A DNA stretch of 44,785 bases from the NCBI RefSeq assembly GCF_000981225.1, contig NZ_LAJC01000048.1:1-44785 (forward strand), in the 5' to 3' direction. The translations under genes and the position numbers were made by a program. Position 1 is the first letter of the stretch, and every line of letters begins with the position of its first letter. The DNA is from Allosalinactinospora lopnorensis (GTDB lineage: Bacteria > Actinomycetota > Actinomycetes > Streptosporangiales > Streptosporangiaceae). Below the pieces are notes generated by a model, which was not told the origin of the DNA, ran no database searches, and worked only from the letters and a program-made list of their open reading frames with translations. Below, in pieces: positions 30,201 through 39,878 of the stretch.

Positions 30201-30695
30201 ATGCCATCCGAATACGCGAAGTCTCTCGGTGCGCGGCTGCGCGCCATCCGCACCCAGCAGGGACTGTCCCTGCACGGGGTGGAAGAAAAGTCCCACGGGC
30301 GCTGGAAGGCCGTCGTGGTGGGCTCCTACGAGCGCGGTGACCGCGCGGTCACCGTCCAAAAGCTCGCCGAGCTCGCGGACTTCTACGGTGTGCCCATGTC
30401 GGAGCTGCTGCCCGGCGGCGCCGCACCGACTCCACTGGGCCCCACGCCCAAGCTGGTCATCGACCTGGAGCGCATGCAGCAGCTTCCCCAGGAGAAGGCC
30501 GGGCCGCTCGCCCGTTACGTGGCCACCATCCAGAGCCAGCGTGGTGACTACAACGGGCGCGTGCTCTCGATCCGCCAGGAAGACCTGCGCTCGCTCGCGG
30601 TGATCTATGACCGCTCGCCCGCTGACCTTACCGAGGAGCTCATCAACTGGGGCGTTCTCGATCCCGAGGCGCGCAGGGCAGTGGACGCTTTCTGA
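30201..30695 (+). CDS. bldD: Developmental master regulator BldD
   Basis: BldD represses sporulation genes in actinomycetes when dimerised by cyclic di-GMP. The 164-residue protein matches Streptomyces BldD almost throughout: an XRE helix-turn-helix N-terminus (SLGARLRAIRTQQGLSLHGVE, VVVGSYERGDRAV) and the C-terminal effector domain. The c-di-GMP signature RxD-x8-RxxD is intact as R114-G-D116 and R125-Q-E-D128. Residue 127 is Glu where Streptomyces has Asp. The frame is open from 30072, but ATG 30201 with GAGGAAG upstream matches the known N-terminus. Adjacency to pyrR is the Streptomyces order. Confidence 0.96.
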   Translation: MPSEYAKSLGARLRAIRTQQGLSLHGVEEKSHGRWKAVVVGSYERGDRAVTVQKLAELADFYGVPMSELLPGGAAPTPLGPTPKLVIDLERMQQLPQEKAGPLARYVATIQSQRGDYNGRVLSIRQEDLRSLAVIYDRSPADLTEELINWGVLDPEARRAVDAF

Positions 30696-30879
30696 CCGGC
30701 ACCGATCCGGGCACCCGCGGCCGGTCCCTCCGTCCACGCCCCCTTGTCCCAGGGGCTCTCGAACACGCTCGACACGGGAATACCGCGCGGCCCGCGCGCC
30801 TTCACCGAGGTTCGCGCGCGCTGCTGCACACGCATGCCCCAGCACAACCAGCCACGCCCCCGGACGCGTACTTAGTCGC

Positions 30880-30914
30880 GGCCGGGAAAGGGGCTTCCCC
30901 TCCCCCTCCCGGCC
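30880..30914 (+). terminator. Possible terminator downstream of bldD
   Basis: GGCCGGGA and TCCCGGCC form an 8-bp stem around a 19-base loop that itself contains AGGGGCTTCCCCT. It lies in the otherwise empty stretch 30696-31077, about 185 bases past bldD. No T-run is present. Confidence 0.35.
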
Positions 30915-30982
30915 GCTTCCCACGCCCAGGCGCCGGGGGTGACACCCGGGCGCGAGCCCAAGGAGTAGCGCACGAACCGAAT

Positions 30983-30998
30983 TCGAACACAGGTTCGA
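30983..30998. promoter_or_regulatory. Consensus LexA (SOS) box
   Basis: TCGAACACAGGTTCGA is a perfect match to the actinobacterial SOS box TCGAAC-N4-GTTCGA. It lies 80 bases upstream of the acetyltransferase start, a normal place for a LexA operator. A further GTTCGAACAC-like half-copy follows directly. No minus-strand gene begins nearby, so the acetyltransferase is the likely target. Confidence 0.7.
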
Positions 30999-31077
30999 AC
31001 ACGCTCCAGTAAACCGCACGGGCACGGTCCCGTCAACAACCTCTGGACGCTCGCGCGCGCTCCTCTAGGGTGAGGTT

Positions 31078-31674
31078 GTGGAGACCGACATCGAGCTGTG
31101 CGACCTGGCCGCACCTGCGTTCCTCCATGCGCTTCCCGCGCTGCTGGAGGTCTATGCGGCCGCGATGGACCCGCTCCGGAAGCAGATCACGGGACGTCGC
31201 ACCATCATGGGGCAGCACGCCCGCAATCCGCGGTTCCATTCGGTCGTCGCCCTGGCTCCCGGTGACACGGCCGCCCTCGGATTCGCCTACGGCTTCCACG
31301 GCCAGGGCGGGCAGTGGTGGCACGACGTCGTCACGGACGAGCTCCGGGCCCGCGACCCCACTGCGGAACAGCGCTGGTTCAGCGATTCCTTCGAGATCGC
31401 CGAAATCCACGTACTGCCCGAGTGGCAGGGCCGGGGCATCGGGCGGCGGCTGCTGGAAAGGCTGACGGCGGTACGCGGGGAACGCACCGCCGTCCTGTCG
31501 ACCTATACCGGCCCCACGGCCGCCCACAGTCTCTACCGTTCGTACGGCTTCACCGATGTGCTGCCGGAGTTCTACTTCCCCGGCAGCCCCCACCAGCCCT
31601 ACACGATCATGGCCGCCCGGCTGCCATTGCGGGCACGCGGTCGGCGGCGATCCGCTCGTAGATCTCGCGCGTAG
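31078..31674 (+). CDS. GNAT-family N-acetyltransferase
   Basis: This 198-residue protein belongs to the GNAT fold that transfers acetyl from acetyl-CoA. Motif A is clear (EIAEIHVLPEWQGRGIGRRLLERL), followed by the motif B-like region AAHSLYRSYGFTDVLPEFYF. The GTG start at 31078 follows GGGTGAGG. The substrate cannot be told. Its last 23 codons overlap the end of metF on the other strand, and the tail RARGRRRSARRSRA looks like chance coding. The true C-terminus may therefore be near TIMAARLPLR, or a base may be missing here too. The LexA box upstream suggests damage-inducible expression. Confidence 0.82.
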   Translation: METDIELCDLAAPAFLHALPALLEVYAAAMDPLRKQITGRRTIMGQHARNPRFHSVVALAPGDTAALGFAYGFHGQGGQWWHDVVTDELRARDPTAEQRWFSDSFEIAEIHVLPEWQGRGIGRRLLERLTAVRGERTAVLSTYTGPTAAHSLYRSYGFTDVLPEFYFPGSPHQPYTIMAARLPLRARGRRRSARRSRA

Positions 31675-32562
31675 CCGTGGACTGGTTGAACGTGATGAAG
31701 TGGATGCCGGGCGCGCCCTCGTCGAGCAGCCGCTCGCACATCTGCTGCGCATGCTCCATGCCCATCTCGCGCAGAGCGCCGGGATCGTCCTTCACTCTGT
31801 CGAACCGCTCCTCGAGGTGCTTCGGGAACGGGGCCCCGACAGCTTCTCCGACATCTCGATCGTGGAGTACTTCACCACCGGCATGATCTCGGGGATGATC
31901 GGGACGTTCCCTCCGCCCTTGGCCGCCACGCGGTCGCGCAGCCGCAGGTAGTCGTCGGCGTCGAAGAACATCTGGGTGATCGCGTAGTCCGCTCCGGCCT
32001 GGAACTTGCGGATGAGGAACTCCACGTCCTCCTCGACGCTGGCCGAACGCGGATGCTTGAAGGGGAACGCCGCGACCCCCACCGAGAAGTCGCCGCTCTC
32101 CTTGATCAGCCGGACCAGTTCCGAGGCGTACTCCAGCCCTTCGGGGTGCTTCACCCACTCGCCCAGCGGGTCGCCGGGCGGGTCCCCGCGCAGGGCGAGC
32201 ATGTTGCTCACTCCGGCGTCGGCGAACCGGCCGATGAGGTGGCGGAGTTCGGCGACGGAGTGGTTGACGGCGGTCGTGTGCGCGACCGGCAGCAGCGTGG
32301 TGTCGGTGGCCAGCCGCTCGGTGATCTCGACAGTGAGGTCCCGCGTACCGCCCCCGGCTCCGTAGGTCACGGAGACGAACGAGGGCGCCAGCGCCTCGAT
32401 CTCGCGGATAACCTGCCAGAGCTTCCGCAGGCCTTCTGCCGTCTTCGGGGGGAAGAACTCGAAAGAGAATGTCGGTTCGCCAGTTTTGAGCAGTTCGCTG
32501 ATGTGCCGCGGCCGCGACGCGGCGTCGTGCGCTGTCTCTGTGTGTGACGGTGACCCAAACAT
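31607..32562 (-). pseudogene. metF: 5,10-methylenetetrahydrofolate reductase (frameshifted)
   Basis: MetF reduces methylene-THF to methyl-THF for methionine synthesis, using FAD. The start ATG 32562 gives [13 protein letters not shown] and then [33 protein letters not shown] and [14 protein letters not shown]. The frame breaks near 31834-31837: EMSEKLSG is followed by nonsense. One more G in the run gives [14 protein letters not shown] and then GIHFITFNQSTATREIY, the usual C-terminus. The restored protein has 318 residues. The gene is divergent from the prenyl synthase gene, as in other actinobacteria. Confidence 0.9.
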
Positions 32563-32701
32563 AGTCAACACCTTAGGCCACCTGTCCGGCCTGTTCAGGG
32601 GGCCACCCCCCATGTAAGACGCATCTGCGCCGGTCACAGCGCTAATCACGTCAAACGGGGAGCACACGGATTCGCACGGACCGGCAGATAGCCTTCACTA
32701 C

Positions 32702-33772
32702 ATGACCTCCTCGCACACCTCCCCCATCTCTTTCGTGCGCGCGCCCGTCGACGCCGAGCTCTCCCGCTTCCTCGAACGGCGCCGCGCCCAGATGCTGGAG
32801 ATGGGGCCGGAGCTGGCGCCCGTGCTCAAGGCACTGGAGGCGATGCTCACCGGCGGCAAACGGCTGCGTCCCGCATTCTGCTACTGGGGATGGCGGGGAG
32901 CCGGCGGCGGGGACGTTCCCGGGATCTACACCGCTGCGGCCTCGCTGGAGTTCCTGCAGGCCTGCGCCCTCATCCACGACGACGTCATCGACAACAGCGA
33001 CACCCGGCGGGGCCTTCCGGCGACGCACAGGCGATTGGCGGATCTGCACTCCCGCTCCGGGTGGAGCGGCGACTCCGACGGGTTCGGCCAAGGGGCCGCG
33101 GTGCTGATCGGCGATCTCTGCCTGGCGTGGTGCGAGGAGATGTACCAGGCGAGCGGGCTGCCCGCGGAGGCCCTCAGCGAGGGACGGCACCCGTTCGACC
33201 TGATGCGCACTGAGGTCATGGCCGGCCAGTACCTGGACCTGCTCGCACAGGTGCGCGCGGCGGAGAGCGTCGAGGAATCGCTGCGCGTCATGCACTACAA
33301 GGCCGCCAAGTACACCATCGAACGCCCGCTGCACCTAGGGGCGGCGCTGGCCGGGCGCTACGACGGCCTCGCACCGGTCTACAGCGCCTACGGCCTCCCC
33401 CTGGGCATCGCCTTCCAGCTCCGCGACGACGTCCTGGGCGTCTTCGGCGACCCGGAGCAGACCGGCAAGCCCGCGGGCGACGACCTGCGGGAGGGGAAGC
33501 GCACGCTGATCGTCGCCGAGACGCTGCACAGGGCCGGCCCTGCCGGCGCCGCGGAGTTCCGCCGCCACCTGGGCGATCCCGCCCTCACTCTGGATACGGT
33601 GGAGTGGATGCGCGGTCTCATCGCGGACAGCGGTGCGCTGGACGCGTGCGAGAGGCGCATCGACGACTACGTGGCACAGGCCACCTCGGCAGTGGAGAGT
33701 CCCCTCATCGCCGATGACGCCCGTGCCGCGCTGTCCGACCTCATCGTGGCCGCGACGGCGCGCAAGCACTGA
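32702..33772 (+). CDS. Polyprenyl (geranylgeranyl-type) diphosphate synthase
   Basis: This trans-prenyltransferase adds isopentenyl units to allylic diphosphates. The 356-residue protein has GGKRLRP, the first Asp-rich motif DDVID (93-97) and the second in QLRDDVLGVFGD (about 239-250). The residue four or five before the first motif, which limits chain length, is an Ala/Leu region (LQACALIHDD), which is compatible with C20 or longer products. The metF neighbour and the mycobacterial idsA2 context support a geranylgeranyl diphosphate synthase for menaquinone or carotenoid-like lipids. The exact chain length is not readable. Confidence 0.9.
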   Translation: MTSSHTSPISFVRAPVDAELSRFLERRRAQMLEMGPELAPVLKALEAMLTGGKRLRPAFCYWGWRGAGGGDVPGIYTAAASLEFLQACALIHDDVIDNSDTRRGLPATHRRLADLHSRSGWSGDSDGFGQGAAVLIGDLCLAWCEEMYQASGLPAEALSEGRHPFDLMRTEVMAGQYLDLLAQVRAAESVEESLRVMHYKAAKYTIERPLHLGAALAGRYDGLAPVYSAYGLPLGIAFQLRDDVLGVFGDPEQTGKPAGDDLREGKRTLIVAETLHRAGPAGAAEFRRHLGDPALTLDTVEWMRGLIADSGALDACERRIDDYVAQATSAVESPLIADDARAALSDLIVAATARKH

Positions 33773-33943
33773 GGCCCCACCGGCCGGGCGAACCCCCGCA
33801 CCGGCGGGCATGGCGGAAACGGGAGACTCCCGCTCGGGGACCTGGCCACTTCCGGACGGCGGATGCTCCGGCCGCGGCTCATGAGCGAGTATGTCGTTGA
33901 CCGCCGTGAGAAGACGGCGGCGACACGGCACAGGAGCACTGCG

Positions 33944-35218
33944 ATGGACACTGCCCGCCCCTCCCTGCGCGCTCCCGTAGGCGGCAGCGAACGCGCGCTC
34001 GCCCCGGATCTCGCCCGCGGCTTCATGCTGCTGCTCATCGTGCTGGCGAACACCCCGTTCTACCTGTGGGGCCGCGAGCGCGGCCTGACGACCTTCCACC
34101 CCGTGGACGGCTCCGTCCCGGACCAGATCGTCCAGGCGGTCATCATCACCTGTGTGGACCTGCGGGTCTATCCCATGTTCGCCTTCCTGTTCGGCTACGG
34201 CATGGTGCAGCTGCTGCTGCGCCAGGAGGAGGCCGGGGCGCCCCGGCAAGCCGCGCTGGCCCTGCTGCGGCGGCGCAACCTGTGGCTGCTCGTCTTCGGG
34301 TTCGTGCACGCCCTGCTGCTCTGGATGGGCGACATCCTCGGCGCCTACGGCTTCGCCGGCCTCGTGCTGGGCGCGCTGTTCCTGCGGCGCAGCAACCGCG
34401 TCCTGCTCGTCTGGGCCGGGATCGGGACCTCCGTCCTCGCTATCGTGAGTGTGCTCGGCGTCGTCGGCGCCTCCATCGCGGCGGCCGCCGACGCTCCGGC
34501 GCAGACCGCCGGCGGCACCGACTTCATGGCGATGATGACAGCGAACGTCAGCGAGACCGACCCGCTCGCCGCCGCCGGCCAGCGCGCCATGCTGTGGCCG
34601 CTGATCGCCGTCTTCCAGGGAGTGCTGACGATCACCGTCCCCGTCGCGATCCTGCTCGGCTTCTGGGCGGCCCGCAACCGGATCCTGGAGGAGCCGCACC
34701 GCCATCTCCCCCTCCTGCGCCGCGTGGCTATCGGCGGGATCGCGTTCGCCTGGCTTGGCGGGCTCCCGCACGCTCTCCACCACGTGGATATCCTGCCGCT
34801 CACCGAGTCCGTGAGCTGGGTCTTCTCGACAACCCAGTCGTTCACCGGACTCCTGGGCGGTCTCGGCTACGCCGCGCTCTTCGGCCTGATCGGGTACCGC
34901 TTGCAGGGGCGCGTGCGGCACGGGCTCGCTGTCACCTCTGTCGCGGCCGTCGGCAAACGCTCGCTGTCGTGCTACCTCGCCCAGTCGGTGATCTGCGCCC
35001 CACTGCTGTCCGCGTGGGGGCTGGGGCTCGGCGCGGTGATGGGGAGCGCGCAGATGGCGGCGTTCGCCGTGGCGACCTGGCTGGTGACGGTCGCCGGCGC
35101 CTACGCGCTGGAGCGCGCCGACCGCCGCGGTCCCGCCGAAGTGCTGCTCCGCAGGCTCAGCTACCCCGGCTCGGCGACCGCCCGGGAAGGCAGCGCGACC
35201 GGTGACACGACACGCTGA
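33944..35218 (+). CDS. DUF418 multi-pass membrane protein
   Basis: This is a 424-residue integral membrane protein of unknown function with about eight hydrophobic helices (for example FMLLLIVLANTPFYLW, YPMFAFLFGYGMVQLLL, GLLGGLGYAALFGLIGY). The C-terminal DUF418 signature AVGKRSLSCYLAQSVI is present. ATG 33944 with AGGAG at good spacing is preferred over earlier in-frame starts from 33863. A 7-bp hairpin (CCGCCGT/ACGGCGG, 33901-33920) lies in the leader. It follows the prenyl synthase on the same strand, 171 bases away. Confidence 0.85.
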   Translation: MDTARPSLRAPVGGSERALAPDLARGFMLLLIVLANTPFYLWGRERGLTTFHPVDGSVPDQIVQAVIITCVDLRVYPMFAFLFGYGMVQLLLRQEEAGAPRQAALALLRRRNLWLLVFGFVHALLLWMGDILGAYGFAGLVLGALFLRRSNRVLLVWAGIGTSVLAIVSVLGVVGASIAAAADAPAQTAGGTDFMAMMTANVSETDPLAAAGQRAMLWPLIAVFQGVLTITVPVAILLGFWAARNRILEEPHRHLPLLRRVAIGGIAFAWLGGLPHALHHVDILPLTESVSWVFSTTQSFTGLLGGLGYAALFGLIGYRLQGRVRHGLAVTSVAAVGKRSLSCYLAQSVICAPLLSAWGLGLGAVMGSAQMAAFAVATWLVTVAGAYALERADRRGPAEVLLRRLSYPGSATAREGSATGDTTR

Positions 35219-35301
35219 AAGAGGCCCCCGTACCGGCGGATCCGCGTTCACCGCGCAGTGGTGAGTGCACCGGGCGGGTCGCAGGGCGAGAATCTTAAAC
35301 C

Positions 35302-36195
35302 ATGGGTGACGATCAGGCGATAACGCACACCATCGGCATCACCGGCGCCACCGGCGCTATCGGTGGACGGGTGGCCGCCCGGCTGGCCCGGATCGGCGCC
35401 GCGCAGCGCCTCATCGTCCGGGACATCAACCGCGCCCCCGAGCTGCCCGACGCCAGCGCCGCCATGGCCGCCATGGCCGCCTACGAGGATCCGCACGCCT
35501 TCGAACGTGCGGTGAAGGGGGCCGCCACCCTCTTCCTGGTGTCGGCGACGGAGTCCGCCGACCGGCTGCGGCAGCACATCAGCGCCATCGACGCCGCCGT
35601 CGCCGCGGGCGTGACCAGGATCGTCTACCTCTCCTTCCTCTCAGCGGCCCCCGCGGCGACGTTCACCTTCGCTCGCGACCACTTCTACACCGAGACGCAC
35701 ATCCGCTCCGCCGGCGTCGCCCACACGTTCCTGCGCCCGAGTTTCTATCTCGACATGCTGCCCCACTGGATCGACCGCACCGGGGTGCTCCGGGGCCCGG
35801 CGGGGAACGGGCGCGTCGCCTGGGTCTCGCGCGACGACGTCGCCGACGTGGCGGCCGCCGTGCTCACCCGGGACTCCGTCCACGACGGCCGAACCTACGA
35901 CGTCACCGGCCCCGAAGCGGTGACCCTCGGCACGACCGTCGAGCGGCTGTCCGCCCTGACCGCCAAAGCCGTGCGGTACGTCCCGGAGACCTGGGAGGAG
36001 GCTCTGGAGTCGCGGCGCCCTTCCGGCGCTCCGGAGTGGGCCATCGAGGGCTGGGCCAGCTCCTACGCCGCCATCGCCAACGGCGAGATGGACGTGGTGG
36101 TCCCCACCGTCCCGGACCTGGCCGGCCATCCCGCCCAGTCCATCGAGGGCTACCTGCGCCGGCATCCCAGCACGCTGGCGCACGTGCACAATTGA
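35302..36195 (+). CDS. NmrA-like/atypical SDR NAD(P)-binding protein
   Basis: This 297-residue Rossmann-fold protein begins with the dinucleotide-binding GITGATGAIGGRVAARLA. Later segments fit the NmrA/QOR2-type atypical SDRs: LFLVSATES, RIVYLSFLSAAPAATFTFARDH, THIRSAGVAHTFLRPSFYLDML and SRDDVADVAAAVLT. The usual catalytic YxxxK of classical SDRs is absent, which is common in this group. It may be a quinone reductase or redox sensor; the substrate is unknown. It ends six bases from the thiE stop (convergent). Confidence 0.85.
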   Translation: MGDDQAITHTIGITGATGAIGGRVAARLARIGAAQRLIVRDINRAPELPDASAAMAAMAAYEDPHAFERAVKGAATLFLVSATESADRLRQHISAIDAAVAAGVTRIVYLSFLSAAPAATFTFARDHFYTETHIRSAGVAHTFLRPSFYLDMLPHWIDRTGVLRGPAGNGRVAWVSRDDVADVAAAVLTRDSVHDGRTYDVTGPEAVTLGTTVERLSALTAKAVRYVPETWEEALESRRPSGAPEWAIEGWASSYAAIANGEMDVVVPTVPDLAGHPAQSIEGYLRRHPSTLAHVHN

Positions 36196-36201
36196 CCGGA
36201 C

Positions 36202-36867
36202 TCAGCCTGCGGCCGCGTCCGCCCGCGCCTCCAGCCGACGCCGGAACTCCGCGGCCGCGGCATGCGGGTCGTCGGCCTGGGTGATCGCGCGCACCACGAC
36301 GGCGCGGCGCGCACCGGCGTCGAGCACCTGGCCGAGGTTGTCGAGGTCGATCCCGCCGATGGCGAACCAGGGGCGGTCGCCGCCCAGCGCGGCCGTCTTC
36401 TCGATGAGGGAGAGCCCCGCTGCCGGACGGCCCGGCTTGGTGGGAGTGGACCAGGTGGGACCGACACAGAAGTAGTCGACCCCTTCCTCCGCGGCCGACG
36501 CGACCGCCGTTTCCGCGTTGTTGTTCGAGCGGCCGATCAGCGGCCCGTCCCCGATGATCTCCCGGGCATAGCGCACGGGCAGGTCGTTCTGACCGAGGTG
36601 CAGAACGTCGGCGCCCGACGCCCGGGCGATGTCGGCGCGGTTGTTGACGGCCAGCAGCGTCCCGTGGCGTTCGCACGCCTCGCGCATGACCTTCAGGAAC
36701 TCCAGCTCCTGGCGCGCCTCCAGGGTCTTGTCGCGCAGCTGGACGATGTCCACGCCGCCGGAGAGTGCGGCGTCGAGGAACCCGGCGAGGTCGCCTCGCT
36801 CCTGCCGGGCGTCGGTGCACAGGTAGAGGCGGCTGCCGTCCAGGCGCTCACGCAAGCTCGCATTCAC
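36202..36867 (-). CDS. thiE: Thiamine-phosphate synthase
   Basis: ThiE joins the pyrimidine (HMP-PP) and thiazole phosphate to make thiamine phosphate. The 221-residue TIM barrel shows [53 protein letters not shown], the phosphate-binding [17 protein letters not shown] and [14 protein letters not shown] 36867 is the conserved start; the frame extends to 37035 without similarity. It runs opposite to thiOSG, an arrangement also seen in other actinobacteria. Confidence 0.95.
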   Translation of the reverse strand: MNASLRERLDGSRLYLCTDARQERGDLAGFLDAALSGGVDIVQLRDKTLEARQELEFLKVMREACERHGTLLAVNNRADIARASGADVLHLGQNDLPVRYAREIIGDGPLIGRSNNNAETAVASAAEEGVDYFCVGPTWSTPTKPGRPAAGLSLIEKTAALGGDRPWFAIGGIDLDNLGQVLDAGARRAVVVRAITQADDPHAAAAEFRRRLEARADAAAG

Positions 36868-36946
36868 GGTGTCCAGGGTAATGCGGGCCGTACCGCCGGA
36901 CGGAGCGGCCCGCAGCGTTTGGCCGCTCCGTTGTGCCTGCTCCGCG

Positions 36947-37306
36947 CTACAGTGCCATGGCCTGGGCGCGGCGGCGTACTTCGGTGCCGCGGCTGGCCAT
37001 GATCGCCTCGATGGGTGCTCCGGGAAGCGTGTCATCGGGTGTGAACAGCCAGCGCAGCGCTTCCTCAGCGCTGAAACCGCAGTCGGCGAGGACCGTCAGT
37101 GTGCCGGGCAGCCCCTTGACGACCTCGCCTTCGACGATGAACGCGGCCGGGATCGAGACTTCCCCCTGTCGCTTGACACCGAGGAGCTTGTGGTCGCGGA
37201 TGAGCTGCTTGATCCGGTTCGGGCTGACGTTCAGCGCCTTCGCGGCCTCCCGCATCGGCAGCCAGTCACCCACGAGGGCGTCGATGTCACGGTCATTCTG
37301 TGTCAC
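36947..37306 (-). CDS. Rv2175c-like winged-helix DNA-binding protein
   Basis: This is a 119-residue protein homologous to mycobacterial Rv2175c, a DNA-binding protein phosphorylated by the kinase PknL. Matching features are the helix-turn-helix [26 protein letters not shown], the wing [35 protein letters not shown] and the end RRAQAMAL. The start is uncertain: GTG 37306 and GTG 37324 lack a strong ribosome site, and ATG 37366 would add 20 residues. The PASTA kinase gene lies about 2.5 kb away, beyond the thi genes, so the kinase-substrate pairing may be kept. Confidence 0.82.
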   Translation of the reverse strand: MTQNDRDIDALVGDWLPMREAAKALNVSPNRIKQLIRDHKLLGVKRQGEVSIPAAFIVEGEVVKGLPGTLTVLADCGFSAEEALRWLFTPDDTLPGAPIEAIMASRGTEVRRRAQAMAL

Positions 37307-37432
37307 GGAGCCAATCTGCCACACCCCGCTCCGGCGCAAACCCCCCTTTTCCCTGTTATCGCTCATGGCGTAGCGCAGGGGCGTTCTCCCTTTCGACCAG
37401 GGGTCGGTAAAATCGGGGAGTGTAGACAAGCA

Positions 37433-37525
37433 GATCCCCGCGGGAGCCGGGTGAAACCCGGCTGAGAGGGAGGCTGTGAGCCTCCGACCGCATGAACCTG
37501 ATCCGGGTCATACCGGCGAAGGGAG
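37433..37525 (+). promoter_or_regulatory. TPP riboswitch (THI element)
   Basis: The conserved parts occur in order: GGGAGCCGGG, the CTGAGAGGG bulge, a variable stem (GAGGCTGTGAGCCTC), then CCGCATGAACCTGATC, CGGGTCATACCGGCG and AAGGGAG. It ends 12 bases before thiO. Because the final AGGGAGAGG also serves as the ribosome site, thiamine pyrophosphate probably blocks translation. This is a textbook match. Confidence 0.95.
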
Positions 37526-37537
37526 AGGTTTCACATC

Positions 37538-38695
37538 GTGCGCACAGGAACCTCCCGCGATGTTGTCGTCGCGGGAAACGGGCTTATCGGCCTGGTCACC
37601 GCCTGGCGAGCCGCGCAACGCGGACTGAAGGTCACCGTTGTCTCGCGGGAATCCCGCAACGCCGCCTCCGGGGTCGCAGCGGGGATGCTCACTCCCGCGA
37701 CCGAGGCCACGTTCGGTGAGGAACCGCTCATGCGGTTCTGCGTACTGTCCCGCGACCGCTACCCCGCCTTCATCGCCGAGCTGGAGGGCGAGAGCCGGCT
37801 GCACGCCGGTTTCCGGCCCAATGGCACCCTGCAGATCGCTTTCGACACCGACGACCTGGCCAAACTGACCGAACTCAGCGAGCTGCAGACCCGCCTCGGA
37901 GTCAAGGCCGAACGGCTGACCAGCCGCGAGTGCCGCAAACTGGAGCCGATGCTCGCGCCCTCGGTGCGCGGGGGCATCTTCGCCCCCGACGACCACTCGG
38001 TCGACCCGCGGATGCTCGCGGATGCGCTGTGGTCGGCCGCCGAGCGGAACGGCGTGGTCGGTGTCCGCGATCGCGTGACCGAGCTGCTGACCGACGGGGG
38101 CCGGGCCCGCGGTGTGCGCCTGGAATCCGGCGGCGAGATCAACGCCGAGCAGGTCGTGCTGGCCACCGGCGCCTGGACCCCCGGGATCGGAGGTGTCCCT
38201 GAAGGCGCCCTCCCACCGCTGCGGCCGGTCAAGGGCCAGTTGCTGCGGCTGCGGATGCCCGAGAACGAGCCCCCGATCGTCTCCCGCACTGTGCGCGGCC
38301 TGGTCAAGGGCTCTCCCGTCTACCTGGTCCCCCGGGCGGACGGCGAGATCGTCGTGGGCGCCACGCAGGAGGAGCTGGGGTACGACACCCGGCTGACCGC
38401 CGGCGGACTCTGGGAGGTCCTGCGCGACGCGCACGAACTGGTGCCCGGCGTGAGCGAGCTGGAGGTCACCGAGACGTGCGTCGGCCTGCGGCCGGGGTCC
38501 TCCGGCAACGAACCGTTACTCGGGCCGACCCGCCTGCCCGGGCTGCATGTGGCCGTCGGCCACTTCCGACACGGCGTGCTGCTGACCCCGGCCACCGGGG
38601 ACGCCATGGCCGAGGTCCTGGCCGGCGGCGACCTACCGGACTACGCGCGGCGATTCGCCGCCACCCGAGAATTCGGCAGCGACAGAAACGAGTGA
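37538..38695 (+). CDS. thiO: Glycine oxidase ThiO
   Basis: ThiO oxidises glycine to the imine used for the thiazole ring, with FAD. The 385-residue protein starts with the dinucleotide fold VVVAGNGLIGLVTAWRAAQRG and has the DAO-family segments AAGMLTPATEA, VVLATGAWTP, YLVPRADGEIVVGATQEE and CVGLRPGSSGNEPLLGP. GTG 37538 lies just after the riboswitch. It is followed by thiS after five bases. Confidence 0.95.
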   Translation: MRTGTSRDVVVAGNGLIGLVTAWRAAQRGLKVTVVSRESRNAASGVAAGMLTPATEATFGEEPLMRFCVLSRDRYPAFIAELEGESRLHAGFRPNGTLQIAFDTDDLAKLTELSELQTRLGVKAERLTSRECRKLEPMLAPSVRGGIFAPDDHSVDPRMLADALWSAAERNGVVGVRDRVTELLTDGGRARGVRLESGGEINAEQVVLATGAWTPGIGGVPEGALPPLRPVKGQLLRLRMPENEPPIVSRTVRGLVKGSPVYLVPRADGEIVVGATQEELGYDTRLTAGGLWEVLRDAHELVPGVSELEVTETCVGLRPGSSGNEPLLGPTRLPGLHVAVGHFRHGVLLTPATGDAMAEVLAGGDLPDYARRFAATREFGSDRNE

Positions 38696-38700
38696 GACCA

Positions 38701-39697
<997 letters not shown>

Positions 39698-39701
39698 GCG
39701 G

Positions 39702-39739
39702 CACAGCCCCGGGCCCGCTCCTCCGGCGCCCGGGCTGTG
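39702..39739 (+). terminator. Terminator of the thiOSG operon
   Basis: CACAGCCCCGGGC and GCCCGGGCTGTG pair with one bulged C around a 13-base loop, just after the thiG stop, and are followed by CAAAAATTCT. It separates the thi operon from the kinase gene. Confidence 0.65.
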
Positions 39740-39878
39740 ACAAAAATTCTCCGTTCGACTACGCGCGGCCACAATACCGGGGTCACACCGGATGGCGCGG
39801 GTGCGGACAAGGCCGCGCATTCCGTTCTAGACCGCGTCATTCCCCCCTGGCGGCCTCATCCCCCTTACACTCACCCAC

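Noticed and set aside
30605-30847. 80-codon minus-strand frame after bldD as an SOS-box target
   Set aside because: It lies mostly antisense to the bldD end and past its terminator; no ribosome site and no family.
33335-35251. 638-codon minus-strand frame opposite the prenyl synthase and DUF418 genes
   Set aside because: The translation is low-complexity Gln/Glu/Gly/Arg text typical of an antisense frame, and the plus strand carries recognised genes.
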